From: Cylindrodendrum hubeiense
Lineage: Eukaryota; Ascomycota; Sordariomycetes; Hypocreales; Nectriaceae
Assembly: GCA_014621425.1 (NCBI GenBank)
Contig: JAANBB010000311.1
Coordinates: 1 to 49,087, forward strand
Length of the DNA stretch: 49,087 bases
Direction: 5' to 3'
Part shown: positions 11,174 to 22,609 of the stretch, in pieces
How the letters are laid out: every line of letters starts with the position of its first letter
Position numbering within the stretch: the stretch's first letter is position 1
Position numbers and translations under genes: made by a program
Notes under the pieces: generated by a model
What the model saw: the letters and a program-made list of their open reading frames with translations, nothing else
Databases searched by the model: none
What the model was told of the DNA's origin: nothing

Positions 11174-13950
11174 ATTTAGTAGCAATTACACACTTCCCTC
11201 TATTATGCAATTCCGCATGCCACTGGACACTGGCCTTTACGGAAAACTCCTCTTTACCTACTATTAATTCCCGGATATCCATTATCACTTCACCAAGGAA
11301 ACCCTTGTTAAACTAATTGACGAGGAACGGGCCAGGATAGAGGAAGACGTCACTGTCAAAACTTTTCGACAATAAAGGGAAGAGTACCTGATCCCTCTAA
11401 GGGAGGTTTAGAATCTCTATTATCCTGTTTAACTAATACAATTCGCGAACTCCTAGAATTGTGATCATAGTTTTATAATAGACAGTCTGTGAAGCTGGGA
11501 GTACAACCCCGAGTACCTTAAACACAGAATACGGTTATACGGTCATACTAACCGCCTCACTTACTATAAAGGCAAACCATACATTGACCAAGTGCCCCTT
11601 CCAGGTCCGTCAATAACTATAGCTGATACAGGACCAGCTAGTACATAGCCAGACCCTCCGGCCAATATAAGATTACAGTGTCAAGAATCGCCCAACCCTC
11701 TTATAGGGAGTGATGATCATATAAGCCCGTATCTTCTATTATGAACACTGACTAACAGATCTCCGGTCTGACTACCAGCCCCACTTCCAGGTCCGGCGAC
11801 TAGTACACCTCTGATAATCACCATGACTGACAAGCAATTCCAATAGCTATTAGATAATATACAACCTATTCCAATAAGTGCGGGTAGTACTTATGTCTAC
11901 TTCTGACTAGAAGAAGTAAGATGGTTCCGGCCTCTAGGAACCTATAATAAATAATTTAATAATATTATTATAAATAGTATGAAGGCTATTTACTAGTAAG
12001 TGGAACGCTTTAATAACACCCTGATCTAATATGTGGCCAGAGGATTAGAATATAAAGCGCTACTAGTAATAAGTATCCTATAACTCCTCTTAGAATCTGC
12101 TCTTAATTAGTATAGTGGTAATCTAGATAATATCTAGTAGAGTGCCTATATAAATATAATCACTGAGCTTAGATATTAGTATGACTTACTCAAAGAATAA
12201 TTCTAGATATAGATTGATATTACCTTATAATCCTTTAACAAATTAAGATATACTCTCCAAGATATTTATGACCAGGTAGACTTCTATACCTAGATATCTC
12301 AGGTAAAATGTCAATCTATTATAGCCGGATATAATAATATGTAACTAAAATTAATTATCTTTACTAAATTAGATAATCCTCTGCATGAAAAACTGATAAT
12401 CCTAATTCTATTATAAATATTTCCTGAATAGATTAAATAATATATATATATAATATTAAACCTTTATTATACTATTACTAAGGGAAATCTTAAGGACTAG
12501 ATAAATAAGTCTAGGTGAAGATAAAATACACCTTCCTATCTAAGTCCAAGTATTTCCTACTCTATCCAGCCAGGAATAATAAGATCTATTAAGATCCCAG
12601 AATAACTGTATAATACCCCGAATAGAGGTTACAATACTGGAAATTAATATGCCCCCTAGAATACTCGTGGATCTGGGACGCTAACTCCACGCCCATAGAT
12701 TCTAGCTATATCTAGATCTCCGAACACTAATCCTCCTAATTAAACCTTAATTAAAGTATTACCAGGATAATCTGACCAAATAATCTTAGGTATTCCTAGA
12801 CTACCTCCGGCATATTAATTCTCTTCCTTCTAATGAGGAAATACATATCCTGGTAATATCCTATAGGGAAACTATATTAATTATCTAGTTAAGAATATCT
12901 TGGTAGATGACTAAGGTGGAGCCTACTTTTCTAAGGAAATGCTAGAGTAGGTATTAATAGTTAGTAAATAAGATCACCCTTTAATTAAAGATTATATTGT
13001 AGAGATAGTAAGTTTTGCAGATAATAAGGCTTTGGATAAAGATAAAATAGATGACCTAGTAATACCTGGGATTAAGGAATTCTATGGGTTTATCTAAGAG
13101 ACTATCACTATTATCTTATAAGTGGAGTACGTTAGCTTTGTCCTAGATACTAATAATAAAAAATTAATATTTAATAATATTACTTTCCCTTCATAGAAAA
13201 TGTCTCTATTATTATCTATAGTCAAATATATCCTAGTAGAAACTGCTCTAGGATTAAGATTGCTAATATAATATATATATTTCCAGATCCAAGTATAAGC
13301 TAGACCTTATAGAAAGGCTAGGTGAGAAGTCTACCTTGATTCCGGGGCTACTAGATTAGTTATCTTATAGGAAATACTATTCTTCTTCCTGGATATCTCT
13401 GTAGATAAAAGTCTCTAGGTAAAACTTAAAAGTATAGGAATAAGCTATATTAAAGGATAGGTGACCTTTACTATCTATTTGTCTGGGTATAAAGACAGAA
13501 AACCAGTGTTAGTAAAAGCTATTATTAGTATATAGGTGGTATCTAGCCTAAATACTGGTCTCCTCCTAGAATAAGAATTTAATATACCCTATTAAATAGA
13601 TATCCTGAACTTAACCCAGAAAGTAGTGATTAGGTTAGCTAATTAAGTATACCTGCTAGTAACAGTATACTATAGGTCTAAATTAGTCAGAATATCCTTA
13701 TATATAATAGACTCCGCGGTAATTCCCCCAAGGAATAGTAAGGCTATATGGGTTTCTAGAGAAGAATAAGCCTAAGAATAGGACTATTTCCTTAACCCCT
13801 AATATAAAAGAATGATCAGTGTCTTAGTATGATAACTAGAGGTGATATATATAATAAACTATTCCTGGAAATCTATGATCTTCTGGCTAAATTAACATAT
13901 GGCCACTCTAAACCCTATTAATCCTAGTAAAAAGATCGAAGAAGTTAACT
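11174..13950 (+). pseudogene. Gypsy gag/protease region (decayed)
   Basis: This stretch lies between the 5' LTR and reverse transcriptase, where gag, the zinc knuckle and protease belong. GC content is patchy, with less mutated islands at 11.2-11.9 kb and 12.5-12.9 kb. I could not read a complete zinc knuckle or the protease active site, so the assignment rests on position. Confidence 0.5.
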
Positions 13951-14399
13951 AGGCCTGGCTTATAACTATCTATAGAGAATATATACTTATTAGCTATAAT
14001 ATACCTGCTAAATTACCAGAAACCAGTATCCTAGAGGAAGATAATCCCTAGAAAAATAACCTATTTATCTGGACCTAAGATATAGATAGTAACACTAAGC
14101 TAGGCATCTCCTAGCTAAAATATCTAGTAGTGTGTACTCTCCTACATGGAGTTTGCATATTTAAAGGAAAGCTTAGGTTTACTAATAAACTCCAGAAACT
14201 AATAGAATCCTTTTCTAAACTCTAGACTAATACTAGGGTGATTAATATTAAGAAAAAGTACTAGATAAAGATACTATTAGTAGAGAATTAATATAAATAA
14301 AAGCTCGGTTTTAGGGTATATTCTCTTAACCTTAAGAGTAGAGAATTCTTAGATAAAACTTTTAATAGATTATACAAATAAAGCCAGATAGAATGAGTC

Positions 14400-15520
14400 C
14401 GCAAACCTACTCCCTTTACTAGCCCAATATTCATTATATAACAAACAGTTAATAGAAAGGAAAAGGGTTATGTTATAGTTAATTTGTGTACTCTTAATTA
14501 TATTACTATCCTAGATGCCTATCTAATACCTCTCTAATAAGATGTTCTCTGGAAACTCCATGGAAAGAAGTGAATAATAATTATAGATACCCAAAGCTCT
14601 TTTACTAGTTCCTCGTATATTAGACTTACTATAACCAGTTTACAGTAGTTAGTTACTAAGGGATAGAATGATCTAAGATTATCTTAATAGGTTTTAAGAA
14701 TTCGCTAGCCTATATCTAATAATTTATAGATTATATCCTAAAAGATCACTAGAAATATACTTTTATATTTATTAACAATATTATTATTTACTTAGATATT
14801 AAGGAAGAGTACTTAATATAATTTACTAAGATCTTTTAATTATTTTAGTAAAGAAACATCACCTTATCCCCGGAGAAGGTATTCTTAGAATATCCTTTAG
14901 TAGAATTATTAGGCTTCTAGGTTAACAGGATTAATTTCATTAATATAGCTAGATAGGTTAAAGCCCTAAAAAATATCTAGTTTCCAAGCACCCTATAATA
15001 GCTTGAGAAATAGGTTAGTATAGTTAGATAGTTCTAATACCTGGTGGGAAGATTCGCTGGTTAAATTGAGTTATTATAATAGTGTAAAATAACCTTACTA
15101 GTAAAAGGGAGATAAGAAGATAAGATAGCCATAGAATAAGCCCAAATAGCTTATACTAGTAAAACCACGTTTAACCCTACCACAGCGGAAAAGGAGTATT
15201 TTAAAGATATCACGGATAGCCTAGTAGAAGCTAGCGTCCTATATTATTTTAACCCTAACTAATAACTATTCTTTCAGTTAGATATCTCTAAAGAATAGGA
15301 AATAAACAGAATAATATACTATTTAAATCCCAAATACTTATAGGATAGTGTAAATAAGATTCTATTTATTATAATCTAATTTATTATATATCTTAGTCAA
15401 ATACTAAGAGATGCTAAGAAATGGTATTAGCCCACGGAACTCGAGATAGCCTACTTAATATGAATATATTAGAAGCTTTATATCTGATTATATTTTACAA
15501 AAGGAAAAAGGATAATTATA
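14400..15520 (+). pseudogene. Gypsy reverse transcriptase and RNase H (decayed)
   Basis: From 14,693 the frame reads F-K-N-S-L-A-Y, followed at ~14,762 by F-I-F-I-N-N-I-I-I-Y, where gypsy RT has an I-D-D catalytic core (D-D became N-N by G-to-A changes). Then come L-S-P-E-K-V-F-L-E-Y-P and V-E-L-L-G-F, the connection typical of fungal gypsy RT. An RNase H-like segment (L-F-F-Q-L-D-I-S) follows near 15,270-15,290. Internal TAG/TAA codons fall where Gln or Trp would be expected. Confidence 0.82.
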
Positions 15521-16099
15521 TTTACAGATTATTCTACGATATGTGTCCTGGTAAACTAAAAGTTAGTATTCTCTTAAAGTTCTAAGAATAATAAGAGACT
15601 TACTATGGTATTATAATATTTAAGTTAATTTCCGCTAGATCTTAGATATATTCCCAGACCTAGTAATATTATGTCTAATATATTATCCCACTTATCTAGG
15701 GAAATCCTTGGAAATGAACAGGAACTTGAAGAGGAGCTAGATATCTAATAAGAAGGGAAAGTAAATATTAAGTAAATATACTATTTCTTAGAAGTATTAA
15801 TTAAGCCTACACTTAGAAGAGAAATAAGAGATGGTTATTAGATAGATAGGTAAATGGTCAGAGTTGCCTAATAACTGGATAATAAAAATAAGATATCCAG
15901 ATTACTATTTATATATATTAAGGGAATAATTTATCTGATTGAACTAGATGGATAAAAGAAGCTCTATATCCTACGGGAAGTGGTTAAGTAACTAATCTAG
16001 GAAATATATTCCTAAAAGAACTATCTAGGAAGAGATTAAATATAGTATAACTTATAGTTAACCTTTACTATTAAGAAGTTCTGACTATTAATTAATTAA

Positions 16100-16700
16100 T
16101 ATATAGATAGCTATAATATTTACCTATATAATTAAATATCTTGAGATAAGCTAAACAGATAGCTTTAACCTATATAAATGCTAGCAATCCCGTTCTATAT
16201 TATAACTATAGACTTTATTACTAGCCTTCTAGTAATCAAGGCCAAGAACTCCTCTTAGAAGATTCCGGGAAAATTATATTTTAATATCTTATTTATAGTA
16301 ACTTATAAGTTTTGCAAAATATGTTTACTTATCCCGGAGAATGATTAGTATATTACTAAGAACTAGACTTAGACTCTATATATAGAACTTTTGTGTATTA
16401 ACTAGGGAATTCTAAAGAATATTATTTCTAATTAAGACCTAAAGTTTATAAGCGAGTTCTAGAGAGAATTATGATTAGTATTTAGCATTAAGTTATTAAT
16501 ATTAATTGTTTACTACCTATAAATAGATAGAATATTAGAAAGAAAAAATCAGATCATGGAAATATCCTTATAATACTATATTACGGATTTTCCTAACTAA
16601 CTATAGATAGAAGTGATTATCCTACTATAGTTTAATCTTAATAACTTATATTTCTTAATAATTAAGGCTATTCTTAGTGAATTAGTCTCTGGATAAAAGA
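16100..16700 (+). pseudogene. Gypsy integrase (decayed)
   Basis: Around 16,520-16,560 the plus strand translates as I-R-K-K-K-S-D-H-G-N-I-L, corresponding to the family's conserved Q-T-E-R-x-N-Q-x-M-E-x-Y-L near the third catalytic acid. Upstream, near 16,190-16,360, is sequence consistent with the core (F-I-T-S-L-L-V-I and a decayed D-R-G region). The catalytic acids themselves cannot all be confirmed. Confidence 0.7.
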
Positions 16701-17706
16701 TAAATAATAGATAATATTATCTAGGTAATTAACAAGAATTATTAGACTGTAATGTTATAAGAGAATAGGCCATTCTTGTAATTATATTTGGACAAGTTAC
16801 TATAAAGAAATAATATAACCGGTGATATTAGCTAATAGAATTTAAGGTTAAAGACTAAATCTAGCTAGAAATCAGTAAAGAATATACTATAACTAATAAC
16901 TAAGTGAATAAACTTAAAGAAAAACATACTAATCTATATTAGATTATTAAAAGAGTTAGGAATTTAGTATATAAATTAGAAATAAAGGATAATCTTAATA
17001 TCTATCTAGTAATATTAGTTGTATATCTTAAGCTAGTAAATACCCTGAATTAATAATTAGGGCTAGTGGAAAGAAAAGAAGATAAGTCTAGCTAATAGAG
17101 AGATAAGTATAAATACTAGAAAATTAATAAAATTATCAGATTAAGAATAATAAAAAGAGGTAAATAAAACTAGTAAGAATACCTTATAATATGGAAAGGA
17201 TATTTAAGTAACTATAATCTCTAATTAGAAAAAGAAATTATTAATATAAAGAAAGTAATTTAATCTTACCTAGATTAGGAAAAAGTAAAGCTTATCCTAA
17301 TAAATATTAAGATTAAGAAGAGGGTTACTAGAGGATTAGTGATACCTCTTAAAGAACCGGAGAAATTAGTGACTATGAAAAGGAAATGGGAATAACTGCT
17401 AAAAATGCTAGTTAAAGGTAGGCGGGAAACCCTGATTATCTTAGAAGATTAGACCGTGGAAAATATATTAGTAACTAAGATACTATGAGCTTGACTTACC
17501 TAGTAGTCAGCCCGCCAAAGAAGGATAGCTATTAGTGCCTAGGAAATAAAGGTATTATTATTAAAGAAAAAAATAGTATGCCCGGAGATCCAGGTAGCCA
17601 CTTATTTATTAATGGAAAGCTGCTAGAATGCGCTACTAGAACTAAGGAAATAAGAACAGTTAGTGCTAGATGGTAACTAGCTATTTAGAAAACCACGGAA
17701 TAATAA

Positions 17707-19530
17707 ATTAATAAATATAAATACCTGGAAATTGCCTATACCGCGATTAACTTCTCTCTCTATCTATATTACACTTATATAGACTTCTTTCTAATAACTC
17801 TTATTATAAGGTTACACTATTTCTAAACTATCTAACTAACTGGTTATCTTTTCTCTTTTTATAATATAATAGAATATACTTATTTCCTGATTATCCTATA
17901 TAACTTAACCTATCCTTTTAGAAATATCTTATACTAAACTCACTTCTCTGAATTACTATCTTAAAATCCCAGACATATTAAGTATAAAGAGTATAAGTAC
18001 ATCCTCTAACTCTATAGAAATAACAATTTGATTTTAAAATCCAAGAAGATTAAATACTTTCTATGATAAACTAAGAATAATGGACTCTTACTCGCTAATT
18101 TCCACTACCACACATAACTAAAAGGATATAATTCTCTCTTAGGATACACTGACTATAATAAAGGATACTATTACTTTTATTACCTAAAGGATATCTATAG
18201 CCTAACTATAATCACCCATTACCAATATATAACAGAGAAACCTATTATGATTAATAATTCTAAAGATATTATACTAATATATACCTCATGTAATAACCAA
18301 GAATAATTCACCTAGAACTAGACTATTCCCTCAGCCCTTTAAAATATATTAGGATATTATATCCCGGATAAGGCTAACCCCACTAGAACTACTATTAAAT
18401 ATACTGAGATTTCCTAAATGCTGGTGAAAATCTTATAGAGTGTTCTTAATATTATCCTAGAAAGTATAGAGATAGTCTAGAAGTAAGCTACTAATATTCT
18501 TAAGATATTTAGAGAAATCACAGGTATAACCCGATTTACAGAATATACCTATAAGAAATACCCCCTTAAATAATTAGTAGAAACCCTGATAATTAAATTA
18601 ACTCTACAGGGAGGACCTACTCCTGTTTTAATAATCCACGATTTTAGAATATAACTCGCACTAATCCTATTTCACATTCCTACTAGAATCCTAACTAAGA
18701 GTAATACCCTCATACCACAAACCCTCAAGCGTATAGCAAAGACCGAGCTTACTAACATATTCTAATAGAAATCTATGACCAAAATACACACTATTATCCC
18801 CACATAAAACCCATATAATCTCATTAAGGCTAATATTACCTATCTCTTCACAACACAGTACTAGATAAGTCTAGATAACCGGGAGATTTCAATATGGACT
18901 TTTCACTTAGATAACCAATACCTCGTACTTACTAATCGCGATAATAGCTTTAACTTGCTCCATTTCTATAATCTATACTAGGTAAAGACATACAAGGGTA
19001 TTTCCTTAATATAAATAGCCTAATACGCGGGTATTTCCCCGGAATATATTATTAACCTTAACATAATGGTAACCATTGCCTATACTAAATACCCAGTGTT
19101 CCTGCAGGCTATGCGAGATACCCTAGAATAACCTCTCTTAACTGAACCTGACAGTCTAAGTGACCACCTTATAAACGTGCTTGATTACCAGGCTAAGAAT
19201 GGTTAGGATCTTAACACCTTACCGGACATCGCTATTATATACCTCTCCACCTAATCACCAATCCACGATATAGGACATCCTCTCCCTATCTTAGATATAA
19301 TTAAAGGGATACCTAGGCCCCTAACACCGGAGCCAGTTCTAGAAGACTAACAACTCTCCTTATAGATGATCAAGATATTGGGAATAACCCAAACAGTCCG
19401 CATATTATGGGAAAATATTAATAATAACCTACTCAAAGACTTCACCACCACTAATAACGCAGAAACCCGTAAGGGTATTATTAAATAACTCTACCTACTA
19501 ATATTAATATATTTTAAGATATATTTCATA
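17707..19530 (+). pseudogene. Extra degraded ORF between integrase and 3' LTR
   Basis: One plus-strand frame (codons beginning at 17,707, 17,941, 18,301, 18,661 and so on) stays protein-like for about 600 codons. I counted 28 stops between 17,941 and 19,500; all but one are TAA/TAG, as expected when CAA, CAG or TGG codons are hit by RIP. The translation includes readable, low-damage stretches such as Y-P-V-F-L-Q-A-M-R-D-T-L-E (19,090-19,128). Past 19,480 it runs into a very hydrophobic segment of ~30 residues (L-L-I-L-I-Y-F-K-I-Y-F-I and onward). No family is recognised. Gypsy elements of the chromovirus type normally end soon after integrase, so this is extra material: an additional element-encoded protein, a captured host gene, or an env-like ORF. 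Confidence 0.55.
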
Positions 19531-19947
19531 GTAACTATTAATATACTAAGCCCTTTTATTTTATTTAAAATTATATGCTTACTAGAAATACGGAAATAGG
19601 TATTAACCCTAATTAACATTAACCCTTTTACTTAATCACAGATATCAGGCTTTTTCTTTATTAAATATTATAATAGACTTTACCTGGTATAGTATGGATA
19701 GGATAATAAGACCTAATATAATAGATTTAATCTGATAATAGCTCTTTACTATATATAAATAGACAAATCCCCTTCACCTATATATATTTCTACCAGAATA
19801 AGTATTCTAGCTTTATATTTTTTTATATATAGATATATAACTATAAATAATCACAGTGATTATTACTAGCTAGTAAGGAGAACAGCAGTTACCTGACTTC
19901 ATAGAATACTACTAAGGACAGCAGTCTTTCTTTTATTTACAGGGAAT

Positions 19948-20413
19948 TATTACAGAACCCGGTAATAGTAGGACATCAGTATTATCCTCAATAATATACC
20001 TCACTATATTATAATAGTCTAGGCTAACCAGAGAAAATACCCAGGGATATTTCCAAGGATTAGAAAAAGAAATTAGCCAGAAATCCTAAGACACACTCTA
20101 GATAATTCCTAGATTTCCGCGGGATTTCCTAGAATATAGGAAAAGTAATTCTAGGGAAATCCCTAGGATTTCCTTAAGAAAGCTAATCCCATTTCCTAAG
20201 CCTTTCCAAGGATTAACAGAGGATTTCCCTTAGATTTCTTAGAGATTTCCTAAGTATATAATACTCTGGGAAATCTCTGGAAATCTTAAGGGATATCTTT
20301 CTTTCATATTTAATTATATAATAATAGAGAAGGTTCATTTTGCTATTCCTCTAATAATCCTAGATAGTTATTTTATTCTCTTTATTTAAGCTAGATTAGT
20401 AGATTCTATACTA
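19948..20413 (+). repeat. Gypsy 3' LTR
   Basis: It aligns end to end with the 5' LTR at 10,707. Differences seen are overwhelmingly transitions (for example gaacctgataatagtaaga versus gaacccggtaatagtagga). It is preceded by a short purine stretch (agggaa, 19,941-19,946) that could be what remains of the polypurine tract. The ggatttcc/ggaaatcc array and the TATA palindrome are kept here too. Confidence 0.88.
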
Positions 20414-20418
20414 AAAGA
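20414..20418. repeat. Target-site duplication, right copy (AAAGA)
   Basis: Exact match to the five bases before the 5' LTR. Joining the sequence before 10,707 to that after 20,418 restores the copia RT frame across the conserved I-I-x-D-x-K-D segment, which independently confirms the insertion point. Confidence 0.85.
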
Positions 20419-21326
20419 TAAAGACTTATTTAGTTATCTTAATCTTCTTATTTAGTTAAGATTACTAATCTTATAGAAGACTTAGATTAATATTATAATA
20501 TCCTGATAAAAAGGAAAGTATTAAAATAATCTAATAATTAAGTTATAATTCTATTAATATAATAATATTAATAAAAAACTAGATTAATCTTTTATATAAT
20601 TATAATAACCTAACTAGATATAGTATTCTTAATCTCTTTATTAATTAAGTTTAATTTAAATCTAAGATCTGAGTATTATTAAATTATAAATAGGGTCTTT
20701 TTATATCTTAGAAAGATTAGAAATCTAGTTTTTTAATTTAACTAAGATAATAGTTTTTTTATGATTAATAATATATCTTTTATAAATAACCTAGAAAATC
20801 AGAAAAGCTCTTAAATTTATATTATAAGGCTATTTAGAGGGATAATTAGATAGTAAGTAAATAAATAGAAAATAATTATTATATTAATAATTAAGATAGA
20901 GTTATTAGTCTTATCTTAATTAGTTAAGAAAGTTATATTTATTTTCTAATTAGTTAAAGAGTTAGGGATCTAACTAGAAGAAAAAAAGATTTTTTTTTAA
21001 TATAATAATTAGTAGACTATCTGATTTATATATAATAATATTAATAAGTTATAGATAAAGTTATAATATATTAATATATATAATTATTAGTTAAGATAGG
21101 AAGCTTAAAGGGATAGGATCTGGGTGGAATTCAGATTATCTGATTAGATAATTATAGATAATCTTATAAAGATCCTCATAAATATAGCTTTTAGGAAATA
21201 CCTAGACTAGCTAGATCTAGTAGATATTACAGATTAGCTAGACTAAAGGAAACTAAGGGAACTGAAGGAAGAAGACCTAGTATAAAGATAGTAGCTTTAT
21301 TGTGGCCAGCTTTAGCTAGGGGGGCG
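20419..21326 (+). mobile_element. Ty1/copia retrotransposon, right part (RT end, RNase H)
   Basis: Continuation of the copia RT interrupted at 10,706. Near 20,600-20,680 it reads L-D-I-V-F-L-I-S-L-L-I-K-F-N-L-N, matching the family's R-P-D-I-A-F-A-V-S-R-L-S block before RNase H. The last ~200 bases are less mutated. They end in a purine-rich tract, aggggggcg (21,318-21,326), directly before the LTR, as expected for the polypurine primer of plus-strand synthesis. Confidence 0.78.
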
Positions 21327-21478
21327 TGTTAGATTGAGACTGGATTCCTATAATTCCCTAATATATCAATATCCTAGTCTTAGTCAGAGGGGTATGAGAT
21401 TGAGAGATAAAACCCCTCATAGAAAAGAGGGGCCCGAGGCCCTCAAGGATCAATACAATTATCAGCTTTGAATTCACA
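21327..21478 (+). repeat. Copia 3' LTR, boundary of the repeat compartment
   Basis: It starts TGTTAGATTGAGACTGG right after the polypurine tract and ends near aattcaca, about 152 bases later. It is unusually GC-rich for this compartment (gaggggcccgaggccctcaagg) and little mutated. No second copy was found on the left, so the exact end and target duplication cannot be fixed. From here on the sequence has normal composition. Confidence 0.7.
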
Positions 21479-22609
21479 CTCTATTGAGCACTAAGACCAT
21501 TTGATCGAATGTGCCGTACGCGATCCAACAAATAAATAAAAAAGAAATATGCAAGAATGAGAGTTCCTGGGATGTGGAGGGCTGCAATACGTTTCCGTCT
21601 TGTCGACTGCAGGGCAGGCAGCCGCAGGTTAAAGCCCATCTTTTGACAGGGACATAACCTAGCAGCAAATCGGCGAAGTAGCAAAATAACCTATGAATAT
21701 CGGACGAGTTAAGCATGAGACAGAGAAACGACGGAAGAGTAATATAGAAACCACGGAGGAGTAGCCCCACCAATCAGAAAATGGTGTCGAGTTTCAACAA
21801 TCCGTTGACGGCGCAGTGACATAACCCTGCGTCTCAGGTACACACAGCTTCCCCACACCGGGTGCTACGGGGCAATAAACACGCATTCGCGTCCCTCGTC
21901 CGGAGAATTCAGCCATTAATTGTGGATTGAACATTTATGGCCGGCGTTTACTCTTTAAGCTTAAACTCTAAACGTTTCGTCTCAAGTGAGCCTGGCCTAA
22001 TGAATCAAATTTGAAATGAGGATGCCTTCTTGGAGCTCTACCTGTGGATACTGACGAATATTCGCCGGCTCCGAAATATTTGCAAATGCGTCCAGTACCC
22101 TCCAGTCTGGTCAATGATCGATAGAGTGACAGAAGGCGTTACTAAAACGATTCTAGAACACTTCACCCGCAAGGAGGACTTCCACCTACGTACCCGAAGA
22201 GGTGCACACCTGATTCACAACAGGGAAACAGGGATCGTCATGTCTCCACACCCTGTTACAGAACCTTCCACTACGTTTCCCGCCAAGACAAAAAATAATA
22301 CGCCGCTCCCATGCCCAGGATACTACCGTTTCAGGGTTACCGCTTGGACTGTTCTGAGGAAGATCCGCATGGATGACGTCTAAAAATGCGAGGCGGAATT
22401 ATTATGACGCCCCGGATATATTGCTATCGCCAGTTAAGGGGTAAGACCCCACGATGTACGTCTGGGATACCGGGTCAGGCCGCGAATTGGTTTGTGCCCG
22501 TTCATAGGCGATATAAACAGTCTGTTACCCAGCTCTTCTTCGACCTGCCAGGACACCTTTCACCCTCGTTCACTTCTTTATTCCCTTTCTTCTTCACGGA
22601 AACGCAAAC
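21479..22609. promoter_or_regulatory. Intergenic region and promoter of the beta-helix gene
   Basis: Normal-composition DNA without a convincing gene; short open frames on both strands lack conserved features. A TATA box (tataaa, 22,512-22,517) lies ~95 bases before the ATG at 22,610. A pyrimidine-rich leader (ttccctttcttcttcacgg) then ends in aaacATG, a good fungal start context. Confidence 0.6.

Larger units (their letters stand above)
10707..20413 (+). mobile_element. Ty3/gypsy LTR retrotransposon, RIP-degraded, nested in copia
   Basis: A 9.7-kb element is bounded by 467- and 466-bp LTRs and by a perfect 5-bp target duplication. Between the LTRs lie, on the plus strand, a gag/protease-like region (~11.2-13.9 kb), reverse transcriptase and RNase H (~14.4-15.5 kb), integrase (~16.1-16.7 kb), a short tail to ~17.7 kb and a further degraded frame (17.7-19.5 kb). 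The order RT before integrase identifies Ty3/gypsy. Every frame is interrupted, mainly by TAA and TAG. It entered after the copia element, since it splits that element's RT. It cannot be autonomous. Confidence 0.88.

Noticed and set aside
1..21478. A Starship-type giant mobile element or Crypton
   Set aside because: No tyrosine-recombinase (DUF3435) signature could be read. The recognisable remains are helicase, copia and gypsy.
21474..22383. Open frames of 67-117 codons between the copia LTR and the beta-helix gene
   Set aside because: No domains or conserved patterns; they overlap a promoter region and lack typical coding composition.
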